The notes beneath the pieces are model-generated. The model was given only the letters and a program-made list of their open reading frames with translations, did not search any database and was not told the origin of the DNA. From contig JANLTO010000086.1 of the NCBI GenBank assembly GCA_031362985.1, positions 1 to 14,148 of the forward strand: a DNA stretch of 14,148 bases. The letters are read 5' to 3'. Both the position numbers and the translations under genes were made by a program. This document shows positions 6,733 to 12,616 of this stretch, in pieces (within the stretch, counting starts at the first letter, position 1; every line of letters starts with the position of its first letter). The stretch is from SHZL01 sp031362985. Lineage in GTDB: Bacteria; Pseudomonadota; Gammaproteobacteria; Xanthomonadales; SZUA-36.

Positions 6733-6903
6733 GTGTTGGAACATGAAGACGTCAAAGACCTGGTGCTGGACCTTGAGCAACGCATTGACACGATGCAAAA
6801 CATGGGAGATGCCGAACTCGGCGGCTTTAAGCAGCTGGACTGGATCATCCTGGTCCTGTTCTCCATAGTCATACCCATCATCGCGTTGGTGGCTGCGCGA
6901 TGA
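6733..6903 (+). CDS. Small single-TM protein coupled to the NCS1 symporter
   Basis: This 56-residue frame begins MLEHEDVKDLVLDLEQRIDT, continues through a charged, helix-prone region to about residue 36, and then has one hydrophobic segment (WIILVLFSIVIPIIALVAA, 37-55) ending in a single Arg. I do not recognise the family. Support comes from a good ribosome-binding site (AAAGGGAG, nine bases before GTG), an ATGA overlap with the transporter start at 6900, and its hydrophobic C-terminus. The layout resembles small accessory subunits that precede some sodium/substrate symporters, but that is analogy only. The N-terminal segment (DVKDLVLDLEQRIDTMQNM) could form a short coiled coil. It could be a regulator, an assembly factor or a leader peptide for the symporter. 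Confidence 0.7.
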   Translation: MLEHEDVKDLVLDLEQRIDTMQNMGDAELGGFKQLDWIILVLFSIVIPIIALVAAR

Positions 6904-8369
6904 ATAACCAGGTTTCTTCCGGCACAGCAGCCCCGAACAAGGAATATCACGGCGATCTGCTCAGCACTTACGGGCGCGAACCGCTGCTGCCCAGTGAACG
7001 AGAATACAAATTCTGGAGCGCCCACGGCTCCTGCTTTGCCTACGCTATTGCCACCTGGTGCTTCCTCACGGGAGGGCTCACTGCGCAGTACGTCGGGGCT
7101 GTGCAGGGCATGGTCTGCCTGATCGCCGGCAACCTCATCGGTACGTTCCTGGTCAGCGCATCGCTGTCGCAGGGTTGCCAGCGCTACGGTGTGGAGCAGA
7201 TCGATTTCTGCAAGCCGGCATTCGGCCAGAACGGCGCCCGTATCGTGTTGATTTTTTACCTGCTCAACATGCTGGGCTGGTCAGGACTGATCCTGGTGAT
7301 GTTCGGCAACGGCATTGCGAACATCGTGCACGAACTGGGATTTGCTTCCACCCATTGGCAGGTGGGTCTGGGTGTCGCGGTGGGTATCTGGCTGACCTAC
7401 GTTATTACCACGCGGGGCGTACACCTGCTGGCCATGTTCAATTCGATCATTACCGTGGGCCTGATCATCATCATCATTTTTATGTTCTACATGCTGATCA
7501 GCGCACATGGCTGGGATGAGATCCTGGCCGCCAAGCCACTCGATCCCTTGCCGGTCCCATGGATGAATTACGCCATAGCCCTGGAATTGGGCATTGCTTC
7601 GGGTATGTCGTGGTGGGGGGGAATCGGCTTCCTCGCGCGCAACACGCGGTCACGCCGCAATGCCATATACCCGGAAGTCCTGCAGTTGGGCCTTTCGTTT
7701 GGCATTGTGTGCTCCATTGCCCTGTTCTCTGGGCTGGTGGTCGGGTCCGACGACCCAACCGAGTGGATGGTGCCACTTGGCGGAGTAGTCATGGGCGTGC
7801 TGGCGCTGCTGTTCGTGGCGCTGGCGAACATCACCTCGACCTCGGTCTCGCTGTTTGCCAGCGGCCTGGCGCTGCGGCATTTGCCCGGACTGCACAAGAC
7901 GGGATGGAAACTGATTATTTCACTGACCTGCGTGCCCCTGGTATTTTTCGTGTTCTGGCCGCATGAACTGTACGACATGGGTGACGCGTTCCTGGCCTAC
8001 AACGGCACCATGCACGCACCCGTTGGCGGCATCCTGATGGTGGATTATTTTTTCCTCAGGAAGCAGCGCTTGCACCTGCGCTCGATATTCGAGAAAGACC
8101 CCGGCGGGCAGTACTACTACGTCAAGGGCTTCAACATCCTGGCGTTGTCTTGCATCGTCCTTGGGCAAGCGACCTATTTTCTGGTGTATAACCCGTTCAC
8201 CACAGAGACCAGCGCCGTGATGCGTTTCGTACCTGCCTCGATTGCCGCCTTCCTGCTGCCAGCGATGGTTTACTGGACCAGCATGAAATTCTGGGTACAA
8301 GGAGGCCGGCACAGCAGGCCGATTGACGAAGCGGCGCTGCCGGCCAGGCTGATAACTCCGAACCTGTAG
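6900..8369 (+). CDS. NCS1-type nucleobase/cation symporter
   Basis: This 489-residue integral membrane protein fits the NCS1 (cytosine/purine/hydantoin permease) family, with about 12 hydrophobic segments from residue 40 onward. The opening HGSCFAYAIATWCFLTGG, the GNLIGTFLVS segment and a middle section with GIASGMSWWGGIGFLARNTRS (about residues 233-253) are in line with the fold. HAPVGGILMVDYFFLRKQ near residue 380 matches the common NCS1 ending of helix 10 and its following loop. The family imports nucleobases, allantoin, hydantoins or vitamins with H+ or Na+; the substrate here cannot be assigned. The ATG at 6900 overlaps the stop of the small membrane protein gene. The gene converges with the methyltransferase gene across a 51-bp gap holding a degenerate tandem repeat. 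Confidence 0.88.
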   Translation: MNNQVSSGTAAPNKEYHGDLLSTYGREPLLPSEREYKFWSAHGSCFAYAIATWCFLTGGLTAQYVGAVQGMVCLIAGNLIGTFLVSASLSQGCQRYGVEQIDFCKPAFGQNGARIVLIFYLLNMLGWSGLILVMFGNGIANIVHELGFASTHWQVGLGVAVGIWLTYVITTRGVHLLAMFNSIITVGLIIIIIFMFYMLISAHGWDEILAAKPLDPLPVPWMNYAIALELGIASGMSWWGGIGFLARNTRSRRNAIYPEVLQLGLSFGIVCSIALFSGLVVGSDDPTEWMVPLGGVVMGVLALLFVALANITSTSVSLFASGLALRHLPGLHKTGWKLIISLTCVPLVFFVFWPHELYDMGDAFLAYNGTMHAPVGGILMVDYFFLRKQRLHLRSIFEKDPGGQYYYVKGFNILALSCIVLGQATYFLVYNPFTTETSAVMRFVPASIAAFLLPAMVYWTSMKFWVQGGRHSRPIDEAALPARLITPNL

Positions 8370-8412
8370 GGCCAAATTTGCAGGCCCGAACTTGTATGGC
8401 CGAATTTAGGGG
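8358..8412. repeat. Degenerate 13-15 bp tandem repeat between convergent genes
   Basis: Four imperfect units can be lined up: CCGAACCTGTAGG (8358-8370), GCCAAATTTGCAGG (8371-8384), CCCGAACTTGTATGG (8385-8399) and CCGAATTTAGGGG (8400-8412). The first covers the symporter stop codon; the array fills the gap before the methyltransferase stop. GGGCC and GGCCC at 8369-8373 and 8383-8387 could form a 5-bp hairpin, but no T-tract follows, so a terminator is not claimed. Confidence 0.5.
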
Positions 8413-8420
8413 GCAGAGGA

Positions 8421-9242
8421 TTACTCCAGCGCCCGTCCTTCCGCCCAGTTGATGACGTACCACACGGCTGCGTTGGGCAGATCCTGGAATGCACGCAAAT
8501 TAACCAGCGCTGCGTCATACTCCCGAGCGCTGATTTCGCCGGCAGACAGGACGATACTGCGCGCCCCCTTTAATACCCCTACCAGGTTCTCGACCACTCC
8601 CTGGAACTGCTCCATGCCCGCGCAGGCTCCGTAGAACACCTGGGTGGCGAAGCACGGCTTTGCGCCGGCATCGCTTAGCAGCGCGGTCAATTTACGCCCG
8701 ACCAGGGGGTCCGTGCCAATGTGGGCGTAGGAACGGTAGTAGGCGGTCCAGGCTGCCGTCAGGCCTTCAGGTTCCGGCCACAGGCGCATCAACTCATGGT
8801 CATCATCCGCCAGCACGATGCGCCCACCCGGCCGCGCAGCCACCACCATGGAGCGTACTGCGGCAGCCGGATCGGTGACATGTTCGAGCAGGAAACGGGC
8901 GTGGACCAGGTCCATACGGCCGACTTCATTTTCTTCCAGCGGCAAATGCATGGCGTCGCCAATGCGAAAGTCAACGATACAACCATCGGATTTTTCTTCA
9001 GTCAGTTGCAGCGCAGCCTGCACCTGGTCGGGATTGTGCTCCACCGCAATAACCGTCGCACCTACGGACAATTGCGTCGCCATCAAGCGGGAGAACTGGC
9101 CGGTGCCGGCGCCTACGTCCAGCACCCTCTTTTCACCAGAGAGCGCCAATGTTTTCAGGCAGGTCTCGTTGATCAGGCTGTTCATCAGCGCCAGCCGCTG
9201 GCGTTCCTTGGCGGAACTGCCGTGAATATAGTGATCGCTCAT
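8421..9242 (-). CDS. Class I SAM-dependent methyltransferase
   Basis: This 273-residue protein has a Rossmann-type SAM-binding fold: motif I VLDVGAGTGQF (40-50), the acidic end of strand 2 in VIAVEHN (Glu68), IGDAMHLPL (about 94-102), DLVHARFLLEHVTDP (111-125) and RPGGRIVLADDD (137-148). These motifs define the family but not the substrate, which could be a small molecule, lipid or quinone-like compound. Its ATG at 9242 follows the peptidase stop by seven bases, so the two are probably co-transcribed. No strong ribosome-binding site is seen, which fits re-initiation after the peptidase. It ends 51 bp from the convergent symporter gene. Confidence 0.88.
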   Translation of the reverse strand: MSDHYIHGSSAKERQRLALMNSLINETCLKTLALSGEKRVLDVGAGTGQFSRLMATQLSVGATVIAVEHNPDQVQAALQLTEEKSDGCIVDFRIGDAMHLPLEENEVGRMDLVHARFLLEHVTDPAAAVRSMVVAARPGGRIVLADDDHELMRLWPEPEGLTAAWTAYYRSYAHIGTDPLVGRKLTALLSDAGAKPCFATQVFYGACAGMEQFQGVVENLVGVLKGARSIVLSAGEISAREYDAALVNLRAFQDLPNAAVWYVINWAEGRALE

Positions 9243-9249
9243 GACCGAT

Positions 9250-10938
9250 TCACTGCAGGATTTCCGGTAGCGCTTGTTTGGGCGGTAGCGGCGCCGGCAA
9301 GGGAATTCTTGGCATCATTTCCGCGCGCGTCGCCGCATGGTAGACCGCGGTGGCCATGACGGCTGCAGCCTGCATCAGGTCACCCGGAACGATATGCCCC
9401 ACATCGTCCACGTTGGAATGATGGGTGTTGACCTCGTAGTCCAGTGGATCCTGTACAAAATTGAAGCCCGGCAAGCCGACTGCGACGAACGAGAGGTGGT
9501 CTGTGCCATCGGTATTGATGATGGTGGTTATCGTGACGCCGAGGTCTTCAAAAGGCGCCAGCCAGGCTTCGAATATCGGCCTTGCCATGTCGTTGTCCTG
9601 CAGGTAGACACCACGGATTTTGCCGCTGCCGTTGTCGAGGTTGAAGTAAACAGACAGGTTGGCGTGGTCCGGTTTCAGGGTCATGCTCACCGGCTCGGCG
9701 AAGTGCCTGGCCACGTAGCCGCGCGAACCGCACAGGCATTGTTCTTCGCCACTCCACAAGGCTGCGCGCACCGTGCGTTGCATATCCAGGCCCAGGGTGC
9801 TGAGAATGCGCATGACTTCCATCACCACGGCGCTGCCTGCGGCATTGTCGGTGGCGCCGGTAGCGCCATGCCAGGAATCGAGATGGGCGCCCAGCATCAC
9901 CAGTTCCTTGCGCTTGCCTGAACCCGGCATTTCGGAAATGACGTTGGTGCCTTCCAAACCGGGCCCGTAAAACTCAGCGGTCACGTCCAGTTCCACGGAC
10001 ACCAGGACCTTGCGCTCCAGCAAACGGACCATGCGGTTGTACTGCTCCGGCATGACCACCGCGGCGGGTGGCGGGATGGGAGCCCCGTCGATGTAGGAAC
10101 CAAAGTCGCTTCCCATGATGATACCGCTGGTGCTTGCCCAAGTGGTTTTGAGAAGGGCAGTGACGCCTTCCTCGCGCCAGAATGCCGCAAGGCGACTGCC
10201 CAGCTTCAGGTCCAGCAACCACCGGTCGGCCAGGACTTCCAGCGGAACACCATCGATGTAGCGCGCGCGCTCATCCACGTCCAATGGATACTTGACCAGG
10301 GGCCACTGCAGTTCAGGTTTGCTGCCGGGCTCATTTGCCTTGCCGAGTTTTTCCAGGGCCGCATCATCGAAGCGGTACTCCACGGGCTCTTGCGGCAGGC
10401 TGAACAGCACCGGCAGGTCGATCATGACGATTTTTCCGCGCAGTTTGCCGCGGTACATGTCCTTGTAGGCCTCGATCTGGCGGGCGGTTTTTTCCAGGTC
10501 TTTATCCGCCGGCTCTTCCCCGCGCTGCCACAAAGGAGCAAAAATCACCTCGCCTGTGACCGGGCCATCGGTGGCCGGACTCCAGTCCGCGGGGAAAGCG
10601 GTCAGCGTCGTGTCCTGCGGCGTTTTCATTTGCAGTGCAATGCGCGACCACGACCAGCCACGCCCAAACCTGCCCCAGCTTTCCAGCCCCGTTTGCGCGA
10701 TACCGGCTTCCTTGAAGGCGGCTACGGCATGATCCGCTGCCTGTTGAAAGCCCGGCGAACCCGTTACCCTGGGGCCGTTTTCATCGGCCAGCAAGTTCAT
10801 GTAATCCATCACTTTCGAATGATTGAAGGCCTGATCCTTGATGCGGTGGATGGCATCGAGGTTGACCTCCTCGGATGTTGCCAGCACCGGCCACAAGGCC
10901 AGCAAGGCGATGAGGAAAGGCTTGTGGTAAGAATTCAT
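9250..10938 (-). CDS. Secreted M28-family zinc metallopeptidase with PA-like insert
   Basis: This is a 562-residue protein resembling the M28 peptidases of the carboxypeptidase Q/PGCP type, which use two zinc ions to remove amino acids from peptides. The N-terminus MNSYHKPFLIALLALWPVLA is a signal peptide, so export is expected; starting instead at the open-frame beginning would add 37 unlikely residues. Likely metal ligands are His352 (GAHLDSW), Asp364 (GATDNAAG), Glu399 with catalytic Glu398 (SGEEQ), Asp435 (NLDNGSG) and His506 or His507 (NTHHSNVDD). A PA-like domain is probably inserted between about 120 and 330. The methyltransferase follows after seven bases. The sulfotransferase gene is divergent upstream. 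The gene appears intact; the substrate is unknown. Confidence 0.92.
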   Translation of the reverse strand: MNSYHKPFLIALLALWPVLATSEEVNLDAIHRIKDQAFNHSKVMDYMNLLADENGPRVTGSPGFQQAADHAVAAFKEAGIAQTGLESWGRFGRGWSWSRIALQMKTPQDTTLTAFPADWSPATDGPVTGEVIFAPLWQRGEEPADKDLEKTARQIEAYKDMYRGKLRGKIVMIDLPVLFSLPQEPVEYRFDDAALEKLGKANEPGSKPELQWPLVKYPLDVDERARYIDGVPLEVLADRWLLDLKLGSRLAAFWREEGVTALLKTTWASTSGIIMGSDFGSYIDGAPIPPPAAVVMPEQYNRMVRLLERKVLVSVELDVTAEFYGPGLEGTNVISEMPGSGKRKELVMLGAHLDSWHGATGATDNAAGSAVVMEVMRILSTLGLDMQRTVRAALWSGEEQCLCGSRGYVARHFAEPVSMTLKPDHANLSVYFNLDNGSGKIRGVYLQDNDMARPIFEAWLAPFEDLGVTITTIINTDGTDHLSFVAVGLPGFNFVQDPLDYEVNTHHSNVDDVGHIVPGDLMQAAAVMATAVYHAATRAEMMPRIPLPAPLPPKQALPEILQ

Positions 10939-10959
10939 TGTTGTTTCGGTCCCGCGACA

Positions 10960-10977
10960 GTAAACGCGTGAGTTTAC
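10960..10977. promoter_or_regulatory. Inverted repeat in the peptidase leader
   Basis: GTAAAC and GTTTAC form a perfect 6-bp dyad around the hexamer GCGTGA. It lies 22 bases upstream of the peptidase ATG (10938), in the 167-bp divergent region shared with the sulfotransferase gene. It could be a regulator operator or an mRNA hairpin. No -35/-10 pair could be assigned with confidence. Confidence 0.4.
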
Positions 10978-11010
10978 ACCAGCGGGGCTGTGCAGACTGA
11001 CATTAGCCCA

Positions 11011-11037
11011 GCACGATTGGCCAGGCACCATTGGCCA
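11011..11037. promoter_or_regulatory. 13-bp direct repeat in the divergent intergenic region
   Basis: GCACGATTGGCCA (11011-11023) and GCACCATTGGCCA (11025-11037) differ at one base and are offset by 14 bp. The second copy is part of an 8-bp palindrome, TTGGCCAA. Paired direct repeats between divergent genes can be transcription-factor sites, but no match to a known regulator was recognised. Confidence 0.35.
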
Positions 11038-11105
11038 AGGACAATACAAGTGCAGTACCCTTGCATAAACATCACTGTGCGGGCAGGTCCGCGGTACGCG
11101 ATTGC

Positions 11106-11774
11106 ATGGCCAAAGAGAAAGATCTTTTTACTACAATCCAGAAACCTGATTACGTCCGCAGCCGGCTGCGGGAAATTGGTTTCTGGTTTGTAGACATACC
11201 CCGCACATCCACCACCACGCTGAAACTGGCGTTTTATAAAAAGTACGGCAAGCTGTTTGGCAAGCCTTCGGCCAGCGCGGGTATCGGCATGGGCCTGATT
11301 CCCCACCACCTGCCGGCGCGTATGGTGCGCGAGCAGGTGGGCATCGAGTTATGGGATTCGCTGTATACCTTTGCCTTGGTCAGGAATCCGTTTGAACGCG
11401 CCGTGTCGCTGTTCCTGTTCCTGCAGAAAAACGGCAAATTGCAGGGCTGGACCTTTGGGCGCTACGCAGACCAGTTGGTGCAACCGGGCGGCTTCGACTA
11501 CCACGGCCATTACCTCAGCAATTGCGGGTACATCTGCGCCGCAGACGGGGCCTTGCTGGTCACCGAAGTATTCCGCTTTGAACAGCGCGATGAGGCGCTG
11601 GGCGTGATTGCCGCCAAAACGGCCTGCCCTGATGTGGTGAGCAATAACAAGAAAACCTACGAATCCGGTGCGCGGCACTACAGCCACTACTACGACGCGG
11701 CTACACGCCGCAAGATCGAGAATTACTATCGCGACGATATCGAGCGGTTTGCCTATCGTTTCGAAAGTGAATAA
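11106..11774 (+). CDS. Sulfotransferase-family protein
   Basis: This 222-residue protein resembles the Sulfotransfer_2 group, which transfers sulfate from PAPS to carbohydrates or other acceptors. WFVDIPRTSTTTLK (27-40) is at the position of the 5'-phosphosulfate loop (usually PKxGTTS-like), and LVRNPFERAVSLF (91-103) matches the 3'-phosphate-binding segment. IPHHLPA (65-71) is also common in the group. The loop has PRTSTTT in place of the more usual Lys-containing form, so activity is not assured. The ATG at 11106 was chosen because the match starts soon after; the longer frame begins with TTG at 11031 and adds unlike sequence. No good ribosome-binding site is seen. It is divergent from the peptidase gene. 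No polysaccharide or PAPS-synthesis genes are in view. Confidence 0.75.
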   Translation: MAKEKDLFTTIQKPDYVRSRLREIGFWFVDIPRTSTTTLKLAFYKKYGKLFGKPSASAGIGMGLIPHHLPARMVREQVGIELWDSLYTFALVRNPFERAVSLFLFLQKNGKLQGWTFGRYADQLVQPGGFDYHGHYLSNCGYICAADGALLVTEVFRFEQRDEALGVIAAKTACPDVVSNNKKTYESGARHYSHYYDAATRRKIENYYRDDIERFAYRFESE

Positions 11775-11839
11775 TCTGCAATAAATCAGCCCTGCCGGAG
11801 CGAAATCCTACCGGTTTTCCAGAAATTACCCATTGCTGC

Positions 11840-11855
11840 CCGGCACGGCTGCCGG
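11840..11855. other. Small hairpin in the gap before vapBC
   Basis: CCGGCA-CGGC-TGCCGG can form a 6-bp stem with a 4-base loop, in the 204-bp gap (11775-11978) after the sulfotransferase gene. It is not followed by a T-tract on either strand, so it is not called a terminator. Apart from the vapBC promoter region, nothing else was recognised in this gap. Confidence 0.3.
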
Positions 11856-11917
11856 CACGATAACGCTGGTGGATCGCTCATGCCGATCCTCGTGCAGACC
11901 CGTCGTTTTATAGCGCA

Positions 11918-11971
11918 TTGATCTGTTACAATACAAAAGCACATATACCACATATACGTATACGTTTGGAG
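11918..11971 (+). promoter_or_regulatory. Probable vapBC promoter, operator and ribosome-binding site
   Basis: The stretch is notably AT-rich. TTGATC (11918-11923) could be a -35, with CATATA (11942-11947) as -10 at 18 bp. Two direct repeats ACATATAC (11941-11948 and 11950-11957) run into a perfect 10-bp palindrome, TATACGTATA (11953-11962). GGAG at 11968-11971 lies seven bases before the GTG start. Ribbon-helix-helix antitoxins normally bind such repeats to repress their own operon, so this is the likely operator; the exact promoter hexamers are uncertain. Confidence 0.55.
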
Positions 11972-11978
11972 ATAGCCC

Positions 11979-12206
11979 GTGGCGCAATTGCATTGTTATG
12001 TACCGGACGGCGTGGCCGAGAAAATTCAGCAAAAAGCGAAGCAGTCGCACCTGTCCGTATCAAAATATCTTGCCGAACTGGTAAAGCGTGATACCGCCAG
12101 CAGTTGGCCAGAGGCTTATTTCGAACATGTCATTGGCCGCTGGCAAGGGGAAGCACTCAAGCGCGAGCCGGAGGGAGAATTTGAACGCCGGGCGGATCCG
12201 GGTTGA
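11979..12206 (+). CDS. vapB: VapB-type ribbon-helix-helix antitoxin
   Basis: This 75-residue protein has a ribbon-helix-helix look in residues 2-38 (QLHCYVPDGVAEKIQQKAKQ then SVSKYLAELVKRD), a DNA-binding fold typical of antitoxins that repress their own operon. The C-terminal part (residues 40-75) is charged, with WPEAYFEHVIGRW as a possible toxin-binding helix. The GTG start has a GGAG site seven bases upstream. Its TGA shares one base with the vapC ATG (TGATG). The pairing with a PIN toxin makes the antitoxin role very likely; sequence alone does not separate VapB from other RHH antitoxin subfamilies. Confidence 0.85.
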   Translation: MAQLHCYVPDGVAEKIQQKAKQSHLSVSKYLAELVKRDTASSWPEAYFEHVIGRWQGEALKREPEGEFERRADPG

Positions 12207-12616
12207 TGTACCTGCTGGATACGAATACCTGCATCCAACTGCTTAACAGAAAGGAGTCCAGCGTAAGTCGGCGATTTGCCCTCCAGGCTCCGCACGAAAT
12301 CGCACTCAGCAGCGTGGTCAAAGCGGAGTTGTTGTATGGTGCACGCCACAGCATGCAGGTCGAGGAAAATCTCAGTTTACTCCGGTCATTTTTTGCGCCG
12401 CTGGTCAGCCTGCCGTTTGATGATCGTTGCGCAGAGGAATACGGGCAGATTCGCGCCGATCTGCGCCGCCAGGGCCGTCCGATTGGCCCCAATGATTTAC
12501 TGATCGCGGCGACCTCCAGGGCATTCGACACCATCCTCGTGACTCACAATACCGCAGAATTCGGTCGTGTTGCTGGTTTGCGCATGGAGGATTGGGAGGA
12601 ATCTACGCTGCCTTAA
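12206..12616 (+). CDS. vapC: VapC-type PIN-domain ribonuclease toxin
   Basis: A 136-residue PIN domain fills the whole protein. Conserved acidic residues are visible: Asp5 in YLLDTNTC, Glu41 in VKAELLYGA and Asp97 in GPNDLLIAA, followed by LVTHNTAEFGRVAGL with Asn115 and Glu118 in the usual fourth-site region. VapC toxins are Mg2+-dependent ribonucleases that cut tRNA or rRNA and are inhibited by VapB. The ATG at 12206 overlaps the antitoxin stop by one base; an in-frame TTG directly before it is rejected. Its last 14 bp overlap the end of the convergent molybdopterin hydroxylase gene. All key residues are kept, so it should be active; its RNA target cannot be inferred. Confidence 0.94.
   Translation: MYLLDTNTCIQLLNRKESSVSRRFALQAPHEIALSSVVKAELLYGARHSMQVEENLSLLRSFFAPLVSLPFDDRCAEEYGQIRADLRRQGRPIGPNDLLIAATSRAFDTILVTHNTAEFGRVAGLRMEDWEESTLP

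Noticed and set aside
8409..8418. GGGGGCAGAG, one base from the repeat core
   Set aside because: A single 9-of-10 match with no inverted partner or outer GGGG array; chance or local repeat decay is enough to explain it.
10939..11049. A 37-residue extension ahead of the M28 peptidase signal peptide
   Set aside because: The signal peptide begins at the ATG at 10938, and an N-terminal extension would bury it.
11031..11105. TTG-led extension of the sulfotransferase
   Set aside because: The added residues do not look like the family, and the segment contains the intergenic direct repeat.
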